Below, piece after piece: positions 43,041 through 53,900 of a DNA stretch of 64,000 bases. The DNA lies in contig JAJEKV010000055.1 in the NCBI GenBank assembly GCA_021234155.1, forward strand, positions 1,157,090 to 1,221,089. Direction: 5' to 3'. This stretch comes from Isoetes taiwanensis (taxonomy: Eukaryota > Streptophyta > Lycopodiopsida > Isoetales > Isoetaceae). A program made the position numbers and the translations under genes. Every line of letters begins with the position of its first letter. Position 1 is the stretch's first letter. Below the pieces are notes generated by a model. It saw only the letters and a program-made list of their open reading frames with translations. It did not search any database and had not been told where the DNA came from.

Positions 43041-44067
43041 GATTCCTCCGGATAGTGGGCAGATGTTCTTCTCTTTACATTTCTCTCCAATCTTCTAGTT
43101 CTAACATCCTTTGTGTTAGGAGACACTCGTGTTCTCAATCCAAAATTTTTGAATCTTTTCTATATGTTCATCCGAAATTGCATCGAATCTTTTAGCCCTC
43201 TTGTAAGAAACCCATTTCCCACCATTGTAATCGATCTCTTCCCTCTTTTTTCTTTGCCTTTTGCAGTGTTTCTTGGGTGAACACCTAATACCTTTCCAAG
43301 ATCTCGCTGGCTGATTTTGTCACTTATTTCAGACCGCGACGCGTGGTACGTACATTGCAAGGCAGCTATTCTTGGTCGCTAGGCAAATCATTGTTGGTAG
43401 AGAGTTTGATACCGCATGGAGTCCCGGAGGTTCCTTATAACGATGCTCTTGGCTTCCAAATCCTTTAATTCTTCACCTATGAATTTTTCCAATGTTTTAT
43501 CCCTCAAAACTCAAGTAAAATTTCTTTCTTCGTATATCCTCCATTCTTTTGGTCCGTTTTATGGAAAGACGTTAGCAAATTAAGGACAATACGGCGCATC
43601 GCTTGCACTTCTTGATGAACCGGATCCTTCCTCACCAATTCCCGCAAAGCTCCAATTTTTCTTCTCTTCTTTTTTCTCAAGGCGCCTTTTCTTCAACATT
43701 TCTTGTTCCTTGGTTCTTCTTCGCTTTCTCCCCGGCCTGAAATGCCTATTTGTGTACGAGATTACCTCATTGACATCCATATCCACAATGGATTGGAGCT
43801 CGCAGCAGGGAGGGAGCCAAAGAACAGGACGTAGGCAAAGAAATCGTGAAGGGGCCAAAGAATAGGAATTTGAATTTGAATTTTAGTTTTGAAATTAGAA
43901 TTTCCCCACAAATTTGAAAGGACTCTATTCTTAAATACCGCAGCTGAAAGGTGCCATAATTATATTTTCATACCACAAAAGTGGTGGATGCAACGCCACA
44001 TTTTGGGGGGACAGGGGGGAGAGCCAATTGAACACCACAAATAAGTGCTTTTACGCCACAACGAGCG

Positions 44068-45010
44068 CATGATGCCTTAATGGTAGTAGTGGACAAGTTG
44101 TCCAAAATGGCTCATTTGGTGCCATATAAAACTATCGATACAGCTTTGGATACGGCGGCGCATTTCGCCAAGGAGATTTTCAGACTCCATGGAATGCCAA
44201 GAAAGATCATCTCCAATAGGGACCCAAAGTTCATGAACGCCTTTTGACATGTTCATCACGATTGACACCAAGCTCTCCATGAGTTCGTTATATCATCCCC
44301 AAACAGATGGGCAGACGGAGCGCACTAATCGCATCTTGGAAGATATGTTTAGGACATATGTGTGGAATAAGCAATCAAAATGGGATGACTATCTCCACTT
44401 GATTGAATTTGCTTACAGCAGTACCGAGCAGGAATCATCACAGATGTCCCCCTTCATGATCAATTTTGGCTATCAGTGCCTCACACTGATTACTTGGCAC
44501 AACCCAGTGTCAAAAGTAGGAGTGTCTCAACGGATGTTGGCAAATATGCAAGAGTTGGTTGATGAAATGCGAGGATATCTTCTAGCCGCAAGAAGCGGTC
44601 AGAAGGCGTTGGCCGACAAGCACAGATCCTTCAGAGAGTTCCAAGTGAACGACAATGTTTGGCTAAAAATAAAAGTCAAACAAGCCAAGCTTCGCATCGA
44701 CACATGCAAAATGTTTGCTCCAAGATGGGCAGGGCCATTTAAAATAATCAAAAGAGTAGGAGACCACGCCTACAAATTGCAATTATCGACCCGCCTCAAA
44801 ATCCATAACGTTTTCCACGTAAGTCTACTGAAGAAGCACATTCTGAATCCAGAGGAAGTATTGGACACTCCGACCTCGTTGGAATTAACAGATGAACAAC
44901 TTGAGATTGTTCCGGAAGTTCTTCTTCAAAGAGCATTTAAGAAGACAAGGTCTCAAATTATCCAATACTTAGTCGAGTGGACGCAATTACCCATGGAAGA
45001 CGCTACGTGA
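44068..45010 (+). pseudogene. gypsy-3 integrase core and C-terminus
   Basis: It continues the integrase broken at 33792: HDALMVVVDKLSKMAHLVPY, GMPRKIISNRDPKFMN (S-D-R motif changed to S-N-R), a frame break near 44245, then SLYHPQTDGQTERTNRILED with the catalytic Glu, and the 253-aa tail. The C-terminal SH3-like part reads PRWAGPFKIIKRVGDHAYKL, then IHNVFHVSLLKKH. The frame ends in the chromodomain-like motif QYLVEWTQLPMEDAT, followed by TGA at 45008 where W-E normally follows. That ending is characteristic of chromoviruses. Confidence 0.85.
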
Positions 45011-45475
45011 GTACTACAAACAGATCTGGAGAAGCAGTGCCCACAATTCTGGGAGCAATGCAAGGGAGAGCTTGTCACTGAATTAGACGACACTGACACC
45101 ATAGGTGAGCGGAAGGTAGATTAACAGTCTACTTCCAACGACGCTATGGAAGTAGACAACCTTGAGAGATAGATCATATAGGACCATGCATGATAGAAAA
45201 GCACCCTAGTCTATGGCCATTATGGGGAACAAGCCACCCCTATGCCAAGGATGACGAAAGGTGTAGGCATTAGACATCATCTTAGGCATGATAGGGCACT
45301 GTCTCCATGGCCACGATGGAAGAAGCATGCTCTTTCTACGCTGGGAGATTAGTCGTGCATACATCTAGTTAATATAATTGAATGTGATATGTTCATAAGC
45401 CACAAGGGAATAGTTATCCTAGAAAAACTCTCATGTCAAAATATTTGTTATAATTAAATGTTATACATTTGGTGA
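45011..45475 (+). other. 3' untranslated part of gypsy-3
   Basis: No frame of interest. Purine-rich and direct short repeats only. It lies between pol and the inserted non-LTR element. Confidence 0.35.
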
Positions 45476-45479
45476 TAAA

Positions 45480-47250
45480 GATGACATAAGAAACTATAGA
45501 ACCATTCTTGTGAGTAATACATTTGCTAAACTTCTTGCCTCAATGCTTGAGCATAAGATTTCTTGCTGGGCAGATGAGCAGAATATAAGATCACCAGGGC
45601 AAGTAGGGTTTTGTACGAATCACTAGTCACTTTGAAAGTGATCACGGAAGGAGCAAAGGGTGCAGGTAGTAAGAGGTTTTTGGCATTTATAGATTTAACC
45701 AAAGCCTTTGATAGAGTGAATCGTACACATATTGCTGAAAGACTTGAGTGGTTGCAAGTTCCTATAGAATTGAGAAAAGCAGTTGCATGTCTTTATAATA
45801 AAGTTCTAGTTGAGCTCTCTTTTCCTTTCTCAGGATCTGATCAAATAAAAAACACAATTGGAGTTAAAGAGGCCCCTGTTCACCTACTCTTTTTGGGCTA
45901 CTCATTGATGAACTTGAATATTGTATGACTGAGATTAGGTGGCTTGAGTTTAAGGCTTGGCAAGTATGTATTGCAATTGCTAATGTTTGCGGATGATATA
46001 GTGTTGATATCAAGGGATGCAGGCGGGCTACAGAGACACTTAGACGTGCTTGAGTCTTTTTGCAGATTGAAGCAAATGCAGATTAATGTAAACAAGTCAA
46101 AAATCATGGTGTTTGGTGGCAAGGATTGCACTACATTTACAGTGGGTGATGTCCCCCTACAAAAGGTAACAGAATATAAATATCTTGGAATTGATATGAC
46201 ATGCAATTACAGGAGGACAAGGGCTGCCCAAAAACGTGCTTCATAAAGATTGCGAGCCTTTTATGGTATGATACATCAATGCAGGCTCAATAATTTTGAA
46301 CATTGGAAATTGAGAAGATTGCTTTTTGGAGTTCAAGTGAAACCAATCATCTTGTATGGTAGCCCAGTTTGGAGGTCTGGATTATCCCAGAAAGGCTGGA
46401 ATGCTATTGAAAATATGCAGAAGCGTTTCTTATTCAGTGAGCTTGGTGCAAAGCCACAAACACCATATTGCATGATGTTAGCTGAGACAGGTATGCTGCC
46501 CTTAGAGGCTGAAGCATTGTGCAGAACGATAGCGTACGTTAAAGGGTTATGGCAATGGATGAGGAAAGATTTCCTTGCCTAGCCCTTGAACAATCCAAGG
46601 GAAAAGGTTGGTATTGTGAAGTGAAAAAATGGTGTGCTAAATGGCTTGGACAAGACAACTGGCCGACGTCACATAAATATAAGGAAGTTTATATGGAGGT
46701 TAAAGCCTATGTGGTAAAGGAAATGTGGAGGCTCGAACCTAACAAGGATGTTAAGAAAAGATTCTATCTTGATGACATCAATAATTTGGGCACATATGAA
46801 GAACAGGATTATCTGCTTTCCAATATCAGCAGAAAAAACCGCATATTGATTTCTCAATTGCAGTTATCATCACACCACTTACACATTGGAACAGGTAGAT
46901 GGAACGATACACCTTGTAATGAGAGACTTTGTTTAGGATGTCTAGACCTTGAAATTGAAACAGAAAAACATGTTTTTTTGGAATGTTCAACATACGAAAA
47001 CATAAGAGTTAGATATGGGATACAGGATCAGACTCTAAGAGAACTATTAGATATGCCAGCCCATAAATTGAGTACATATCATGTTTGGATGGAGCGTACA
47101 TATATCATAAGCTTGTTCAATCTCATGGAAGTTTTTGATAATTCAGGCGCTTCGGATTGAGTGCCTATATATATTCCATGATTGTATTATATATGTATCT
47201 GTTTGCAGAGGCCACAGGGCCTAAAATGGCTTGATCAATAAATGAAGGCA
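45480..47250 (+). pseudogene. non-LTR retrotransposon RT and C-terminal zinc finger, 5'-truncated
   Basis: It starts mid-RT: NYRTILVSNTFAKLLASMLE, GQVGFCTN, then FLAFIDLTKAFDRVNRTHI (motif A, F-x-D), a frame break near 45900, then LLMFADDIVLISRDAG (catalytic F-A-D-D), INVNKSKIMVFGG, KYLGIDMT. The thumb and C-terminal part continue (LFGVQVKPIILYGSPVW; a stop near 46580), then HLHIGTGRWN and CNERLCLGCLDLEIETEKH, a C-C-H-type finger, ending at 47160. The 3' tail has a small hairpin, AGGCC-ACAG-GGCCT, near 47211. It resembles the CR1/Jockey-like side of LINEs (inference). Similar short AATTAAAT strings flank it but are too short to prove a duplication. Confidence 0.75.
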
Positions 47251-47430
47251 ATTAAAATGCCTTGTTATTGATTTGATTACTATATCATTTAACAATTAAA
47301 TTTGAAGTATGATATGACTAAGTAATAATGTCTAAATATTACTTAAGACGTATGCCTATGAATATATTCTTGCAGGGACAATGGAGGGTTCAAGGGGGGA
47401 GACCTATGATGTTGCGGACAACATCAATTC

Positions 47431-47443
47431 AAGGGGGAGAGAA
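47431..47443 (+). other. polypurine tract of gypsy-3
   Basis: AAGGGGGAGAGAA stands directly before TGTAACATTCC. This is the common arrangement at the 3' LTR of plant chromoviruses. Confidence 0.75.
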
Positions 47444-48050
47444 TGTAACATTCCAGGATGATATATGGTATAAATATGTATATTATAATCGCCACGTCAC
47501 TAGTATATGACACATATACGACAAGTACACGTTAGCCAGTATACATTTCCCATAGAGGCACAACCCCTAGACCCCAATATATTGCACATATTGCAACATG
47601 TGAATATATTAAGCTGACTGCCACATGACACAACCCCATTGACCCGACCTTTCATTCACAACCCTAAAAGAGTACCCTAAAAAGCAACCTTTCTATAAAA
47701 GGGCTACCCTAAGGCGCCCCCCTTTTGGCTACCTCGTGATTAGTGCATAGCAGCAGCAGTTCGCCCTCCAACAGCGAACATCTCAGTTGCATTGGGATTC
47801 CCGCCCAACGGGTCGCTTTCAGCAACCTTTCATTTCGAGATTTCAAGAACCCTAAATTTTGTCAGGCCAAGATCCGGATTTTTTCGACAAATCAGCTACC
47901 TAATCATTTCCAAATACTCCCGAATAGACCTGATACATGCCAGGAACATTCAAATTAAGCAAAAGGACGAAGAATTCAGCTGGATTTGCCAAGAGCAGAC
48001 CGTAACAGAGCATTATAAAAAGGAGAATTATTGACAGAAAAAATTCGAGG
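47444..48050 (+). repeat. 3' LTR of gypsy-3 (start certain, end uncertain)
   Basis: It begins TGTAACATTCCAGG after the polypurine tract. A TATA box (CTATAAAAGG) lies at 47693-47702, so transcription would start near 47730, matching the U3/R layout. No 5' LTR is in the window, so the right end cannot be fixed; the end given is a guess. Frames inside it are not genes. Confidence 0.6.
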
Positions 48051-48830
48051 GAATTGGGTGCATAAACTGATTGAGATCACTCATTTTGAGACTGGTTTGA
48101 ATGACTGTTGCTTGAATTACCTTTCTTGCTTCAAAATCCATGGATTACCTGATGCAACTAGATTATTTGCTATCTTGAAGACTATTTTGATCATGTGACT
48201 ACAGAGCTTGGGAATATCATTTATGATTGTGTGATATCGATTTGAATGAAAATCCGATCCTTGGTGTTGCAACTAAGTTTAATTTGCACTCAACTTCCAA
48301 ACAAGGTAAAATAAAAAGGTGAAAACGATATTTGAAGGTAATTTGTTTATCAGAAGCACATTGTAAACCAGATTACGTCTTATCTCCTTCTGTTGATCAA
48401 ATTCCATAATATAACTAGATTAAGTTGCATTTAGAATTAATCAATGTAAACATTTAAGAGGTTTTGTGATTGAATATAGATCAATGCATGAATAGAAAGT
48501 CACTCAGTAAGAAAAAAAAAAGCATAAAAAGTTTGAAAAGACATAAAAAGAGCAATCTGAATTTGTCTGATCTCGATTCTATTGCATATCACTGCATTTC
48601 TCAAGCTAAACCACTTCGATCACTGCCATGGATGCTTTCAGAGGAGGACAATGCCCGGCAGCCAAGGATCCGGTAGGTGCCACCTACTTTATTTGATTCT
48701 TAGACCAGCAATTATCCATTCTTGTTCCTATCTAACCTAACAATGTATGTAGATTAGATTTATGTGATATTCTGTTATTTCGATTCATATGGTTCTATGA
48801 TGTATGATCTGTTCGCACTCTGGTGTATTG
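48051..48830. other. intergenic or old LTR-derived DNA, nothing recognised
   Basis: AT-rich with no long frame. AAGAAAAAAAAAGCATAAAA near 48510 is low complexity. Confidence 0.35.
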
Positions 48831-48899
48831 AAAAAGGGGGTAGAGACCCAAGCCTTAGTAGATGTGATCCTAAATTAGCCTCATTAACTCCCAATTAAT

Positions 48900-49413
48900 G
48901 CGGCCTGTGCATAAGAGCCCGCCTGCACTTGGGTGGAAGGGCCAGACCAGCTAATAAGGGGAAACTTATCCGATGGCAGTTGATCCCTCTGGTGTGTAAA
49001 GCCTATCGGGGGATATTGCGGACTAGGCCTAATAACTTATGCATTGGGTGTGGCTCTAGGATGGGATTCAAGGATTGAATACTTGAGCGGTTAACCACTC
49101 GTTACAATCTCTCATACTAGAACTGTGCTCATCCTTGAGCATCCAAGACTATGATTTAACCAGTATGCCATTGATTGAGTGGTTACCAAAGTTAATATAC
49201 CCATACATATAGGCACCCATTGAGACTCGACCTCGAGACTTGGCTCTGATACCAAATGTAACGTTCTTAATCGACATGCCTTTAACCAACTGGACAAAAC
49301 TATTTAGACGTTTATGAATAGTCGCTTCTGCCCATTTATGCTAGTGTTTTGGGAACGCCCCACAGGCACATTCGAGGATCGAATACTCGAGTTGTCACTA
49401 TGGGCACGTTACA
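48900..49413 (-). mobile_element. TRIM-like element with tRNA-iMet primer site
   Basis: On the minus strand a 157-bp LTR-like unit (49413-49257) starts TGTAACGTGCCC and ends AACGTTACA. It is followed directly by TTTGGTATCAGAGCC, the classical initiator-Met primer-binding site of plant retrotransposons. About 150 bases on, a second unit begins at 49106 with TGTAACGAGTGG and shares CTC(G/A)AGTATTC(G/A)ATCCT(C/T)GAAT with the first before diverging. No coding sequence fits between them, as in TRIM elements. The left end is uncertain. Confidence 0.55.
49242..49254 (-). other. tRNA-iMet type primer-binding site
   Basis: Minus-strand TGGTATCAGAGCC lies two bases after the CA-ending LTR-like unit. 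This string is the standard plant initiator-Met primer site. Confidence 0.7.
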
Positions 49414-49826
49414 TATGCTCTGAACAAACTTTTTTTATCAAAAAATAAAGTGGGCCAACAAAAGTTTTGGCTTTGAAAACGATGTGGATCAGGATGAAAA
49501 ATTCACAGATAACAGGTTCTAATTAAAAAGGAATTGTGTTGCTAAACTTAACCTGGAAGAATTGATGGAATTGCAAATTAAGATTTATAAAAGAAGATAT
49601 ATTAACTTCGATGCACAAAAAAACTAAACCAAATCTAGTGTACAAAAACATAAGAGGTAGCAAAAGTTACAAGATGTTGTATATAGGTCGGAAAACCAAT
49701 ATAAATCTCCTTCGATTTTGATCAAACACATTCAATGAAATGACAGAAAACTATACGAAATCAAGAAATTTGTGGATTCACCTTCGAATCTAGAACCTTA
49801 GATTCTTCACTTTTGCCAATTATGTC
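49414..49826. other. flank of the LINE insertion, nothing recognised
   Basis: AT-rich DNA with no open frame or repeat that I can support. Confidence 0.35.
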
Positions 49827-49841
49827 TTCAAAGATGTCATT
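49827..49841. repeat. left target-site duplication of the LINE
   Basis: TTCAAAGATGTCATT occurs here and again at 57484-57498, flanking the LINE exactly. Confidence 0.85.
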
Positions 49842-49865
49842 TTTTTTTTTTTTTTTTTTTTTTTT
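49842..49865 (-). other. poly(A) tail of the LINE
   Basis: About 24 T residues on the plus strand directly after the left target-site duplication, which is the 3' tail of the minus-strand LINE. Confidence 0.9.
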
Positions 49866-50141
49866 AATAGCAAGAGTCAGTTTTACCATTAATTATAAAA
49901 TCTCAGGTACATAGCATGTTTGTGCTTTATAAGGCAGCACATGAAAAAGTAACAGAACATTAAGAGCATCATATTATGAATATGAGCTCTAGAATAACAA
50001 GCCTAAGAAAGAATCCGCAGGAGAGGTAGCAAAATGGAGGTAACTCTCAGTTTGAACTGCAAAAACCTGCAAAAAGGCAATCCTTCCCGAAACATAAATA
50101 GATCAAGATTAGACAAGAGCAAGAATGTGTTTGGCAGATGG

Positions 50142-50943
50142 CTATGGAAGAGGGATTCCATGATCAGTGAAGAAGAAATCATTGAAGTAGGCATTGAAAG
50201 GGTCAGTGGAACCAAAGAAGTATTGGTTCGGGCCCCAATTATTGGTGAAAAAGAGCCTGAATTTATCTCTGTCCTCCAGTAATATCAGCAAGGAGCCATA
50301 CAGATCAGCTATAAGTTTGTGGTTGTAGTACATGGTTCTGTACCTTGTCAGCTGCCTTTCAGTGAGAATAAAATGACGGTTGGCCAAGAAAGCCCAAAGA
50401 CAGTGAATCTGAACCACTTCCCTGCAGAAAGTAGATGCCCAAAGGTCTTCACTTTCCTTCAAATATCTCATGCGTCCCCTTTTCATGAGAAAAGACTCCA
50501 TAGATGTTGCTAGATCATTTTTCATGACTGGATCTACTGAGTGCTGACTGAAAGGCGAGCTGTCATCGAATTTCCTTGCTCCCTCTCCACGCAGGAAATC
50601 AAGATATTCTAGTTTCATCAGAGAGCAATACATTAGAATCCACAACATTTAAATTGGAAGCAAATAAATTGTAAAATCCCCTGTAAGCTCCATAAAGCTC
50701 CCATTTCCCAGGTCTTTTCTTCCCATACAAAACACGATTCCTAGCCTTCCAAATATTCCAAAGGGCAATGAAAATAACAGTATTATTAAAAGTGTCATCA
50801 TTTTGGATCAAGAAAAGCAAATTTCCATCATAATGAATCCCAAATTTCCCAGCAATCCAATTCCAAAAACTATTCAATTTAGTGCAGCTGAATATATGAG
50901 ACATATCTTCAATATCATTGCATCCCAATGGGCAGTCAGGCAT
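50142..50943 (-). pseudogene. C-terminal part of LINE ORF2 in shifted frames
   Basis: A frame at 50943-50599 continues ORF2 after a frameshift near 51065. Reading through 51060-50945 in this frame gives LFKNVWDSYCPPKISYCIW, then MPDCPLGCNDIEDMSHIFSC and FIALWNIWKARNRVLYGKK, the zf-RVT-type C-terminal region of plant L1. Past 50599 a 168-codon frame (50648-50142), in the original ORF2 frame, continues with RMRYLKESEDLWASTFCREV and YGSLLILLEDRDKFRLFF. If it is coding, ORF2 would be about 1,396 codons with two compensating shifts; otherwise it ends at 50599. There is no RNase H motif. Confidence 0.65.
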
Positions 50944-50981
50944 AATATTAGGATACTTTTTAGAAAGGGATTGTAAGTTAT

Positions 50982-53900
50982 TTAAGCTGCCATTTGCAAT
51001 AAGCCATATACAGTAGGAAATTTTTGGAGGGCAGTAAGAATCCCAGACATTCTTGAAGAGATCTTTTGAGTATGATTAATACCCCATTTGATCATTGCCT
51101 TATTATTAGTAGGATCATGGGAAAGGCACTTATAAACATCTCTCACTTTGTAATCAAACTTTCCATTCAGAGACCAATCACCTTTCCCTGAGTTAGGATT
51201 AAGATTTGTCAAAAAAGGCTTGATAAGGAGATATACTTTCCTGTCAGATGAGGTACCTTTGATGATATTTTTAAGAGCAGTCCAAGAAATCAGCCTAGAT
51301 CCATTGAAAAGATCTCTTATGTAATACAGACCAGCATCATGCCATTTCTTGCAAATCCTAGGGTGTTTGATTGCCAGAACATTGGAATTATGATTAACTA
51401 AGATATGATTCCAGAAAATAGGCATATCAGAGTGCAAATGATCAGATGAGATAAATTGAAAGTGGGGAGAAATGGAATTCCAAGCCTTAATCAGATTATT
51501 CATCAAAGGAGAGATATTAGGAGCAGTTTTCAAATGAGTAAAGGCTGAGTTTGGAAATAGATGATGAACAGATGGATGACCAGAAGGATGACTAAGATTG
51601 ATCCAGTATCTGATGAACTTATGAGCAGGAGATTGGCTCCCATAAATGGCTCTCCAAACAAATTTACCTGCAAGAGATTGGGCTTGAAGAAAAAGGTCCT
51701 TGCATCCAAGACCTCCTGCTGTTTTAGTTTTGCAGATAGAATTCCAGTTGACCAAGTGACTGCCTTTCCAAATAAAGTTTCTGATTATTTTTTGGAGCTC
51801 AAGATAAATACATTTAGGAGCAATGAGAGCAGTAGAAAAGTAGACATGAGAGCTAGTAAGAACAGAGTTTGCAATGATAGTTCTACCAGCTAGGGTGAGA
51901 TAATTTCTGTAGTTATTCAGCTTTTTTTTAATTCTTTGAAGAATAGGATCCCAAAGCCCTTTCAAGCTCTGATTTATAGATAGAGGCATTCCTAGAAGCT
52001 TAGTGGCTTGACCCACAGGGAGAACATTAATATCAAGAACCTGCTGATGAGGAAGATCACCAATAATTAAGCTTTTATTGACATTGAGATAAATACCAGA
52101 AGCAGCTGAGAATTGATATATGACCTTAAGGAAGCAGTCAATATTTGCCAAATCAGCTTCAAGGAAGGAGAAAGTGTCATCAGCATATTGAAGCATGGTG
52201 AGATACTCATCTGAGTTAGGAAGTTTAAGCCCTTTAATCAGGCCATTTTCCTGATAATAGGTGATGACTTTTGTAAGCAAATCAGCTGCAACTAGAAATA
52301 AGTAAGGAGCAAGAGGACATCCTTGTCTAACTCCACAGGATAGAGAGAAAAAACCAGAGGGCACACCATTTATAAGCACAGCTGACTTGGATCTAAGATT
52401 AAGCCCAAGGATGAGATTAATGATCTTGGGATGAAAACCAAGCTTGACCATGGCAAATTCCAGAAAATCCCATCTGACCGAGTCAAAGGCTCTTTTGAAA
52501 TCCAGTTTTAAAAGAATGCAATTCTGATTTGAAATTTTGTTCCAATGTAAACCCTCCATGGCTGCCACATAATTATCAAGAATGTTTCTCTTAGGTAGAA
52601 AAGCTGACTGGTTGGGACTGATATTCCTCTGAAGAAAGCTGTTGATTCTGAGAGCAATAATCTTGGCACAAAGCTTGTAGGAAGTATTAGTGAGAGAGAT
52701 AGGTCTCCAATCTTGAAACTTATTTGGATGATCAACTTTGGGGATCAAAGCTATGAACCCAGTAGCAATAGAGGTCTGAAGGCAGTCATTGTTCCAGAAG
52801 TCATGAATCATGGAAGTAATATCATCTTTAAGGATATCCCAGAACTTAACATAAAATTCAGCTTGCAGCCCATCAGGACAAGGAGATTTTCCTTTACTAA
52901 AAGAAGAAAGGGTAGTTAGGATCTCATTCTGAGAAGGAGGATCACTTATAGTAGCATTCATCACTTCAGGAGCAGCAGGCAGGATATCATTGACTAGATT
53001 TTTAAAATCAGTTGCCTTGGTCAAATCATTTAAAGGAATAGGCTTGCTCATAAAAATATCCGTATATTTGTCTCTGAAGAAAGAAGAGATGTCAGAGTGA
53101 GAAGAATATTTATTCCCACTATCATCCTCAACTTCTGTTATAGAGTTTCTGAGCACCCTACTTTTAGCTACCCTGAAGAAAAACTTTGAGCTGCCAGAAT
53201 CCATTTGGTTAGAGTATTTGATTTTACATCTGATGGCCGATCCTTTAGCCTCCATCTCCTCAATGTTTCTAATCTTCCTTTCCAGAACTTCCTCTCCAAT
53301 TTGCAGGTTTAAATTAGTTGGATCTTGCTGAAGTAAAGATCTGATTTCCTTCATGAGCATGAGAAGTTGATTCTTTTCCTCCTCACACTGAAGATGCCTA
53401 TCTTTAGACCATTTCTTGACCCAAGATTTAATGGCTTTGATTTTAGAATAGAACTGATTTCCATGATGCATACCTATATTTCTGACAGAGAGATCCTCAT
53501 AAAAGGCAGAAAACTGAGAGCAGAAGTTCTCATTGTTCAGAAGAGAAGTATTGAATTTAAAAGGGGTACTTCCTTGCCTTTGGATCCTGGTGACATGAGA
53601 AGTGTGCAGAAACTGAGGTTGATGATCAGAAATAGAAGTTCCTTCATCACTAGAGACATAACTGTTATCCCAGAAGGAAGTGGAAGGATTGGAAACATAA
53701 AATCTATCCAAAGTACAGTAGACTCTAGCTTTATCTTTTTGCTTATTTGACCAAGTATAATTGGCAGTCGAGGAGGGGATATAGATCAGGCCATTATCCG
53801 AAAGAAGAGAGTCCCAGGGTAGTCTCTCAGATCTAGTCATATTGATTTTGTTTCCTAATTTCAGGTCCCAGGAAGGAGTGTTATTGAAGTCCCCAGCAAT

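Larger units (their letters stand above)
39350..43780 (-). pseudogene. transposase-like protein of the 10.3-kb element (SDG / FFGSNHGKGE family)
   Basis: Read on the minus strand: start MDVNEVISYTNRHFRPGRKR (43780, basic, nuclear-signal-like); QRDLGKVLGVHPRNT (43260-43310, helix-turn-helix-like); TRVSPNTKDVRTRRL and HYPEESQ (43060-43140). A putative CAC-filled intron (42.0-41.1 kb) follows. Then FTDQHPEIKI and EKLKPWFVVKLKD; CDVCRSHELGQCRAHQHK (Cys/His finger, 40850-40910); HKKACILGNCGVWNQEVSDC; FAENYTFKEQEEV (40460-40490); YVSDDRE; YVFSDG then SQFKASRPFYFVARY (40170-40245); FFGSNHGKGE with HDGKAAELKRWLR (40080-40140); GNAHEVVEVL; CYCDSCLDCMWGGC (39760-39800); FWITMCTKPKWIV; GDSVIEGMYYKKG (39450-39480). 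The spaced D (FAENY region), D (FSDG) and E/D (GKGE-HDG) look like an RNase H-fold DDE/D triad (inference). Many stops and shifts. Confidence 0.65.
33793..44066. mobile_element. 10.3-kb TIR-type DNA transposon with two convergent genes, inserted in gypsy-3 integrase
   Basis: Gypsy-3 integrase reads …SRTQGK up to 33792 and resumes with HDALMVVVDKLSKMAHLV at 44068. The inserted DNA starts GCACGTCGTGGTG and, reverse complemented, ends GCTCGTTGTGGCG (10 of 13 positions match), followed by looser similarity. The motif ACGCCACA recurs near both ends (33826, 43993, 44053), as subterminal transposase-binding repeats do. No certain target-site duplication is seen; GCA flanks both ends as a 3-bp possibility. 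Inside lie a plus-strand gene (34048 to about 39030) and a minus-strand gene (43780 to about 39350), tail to tail. Both show exon-like pieces and decay. I cannot assign a named superfamily. Confidence 0.7.
31986..48050 (+). mobile_element. chromovirus-like Ty3/gypsy element (gypsy-3), 5' part missing and twice interrupted
   Basis: Pol starts abruptly in the RT lead-in (ELGTKPTSKAPYRM) and continues to the integrase zinc finger at 33795. A 10.3-kb transposon follows, then the integrase core and C-terminus at 44068-45010. A non-LTR copy sits at about 45.48-47.25 kb, and the polypurine tract and LTR start lie at 47431-47444. The 5' LTR, gag and protease are not found; their place is taken by a minus-strand non-LTR fragment. 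The element end is uncertain because no partner LTR is present. Confidence 0.7.

Noticed and set aside
53367-53750. 127-codon plus-strand frame
   Set aside because: Antisense shadow of LINE ORF2.
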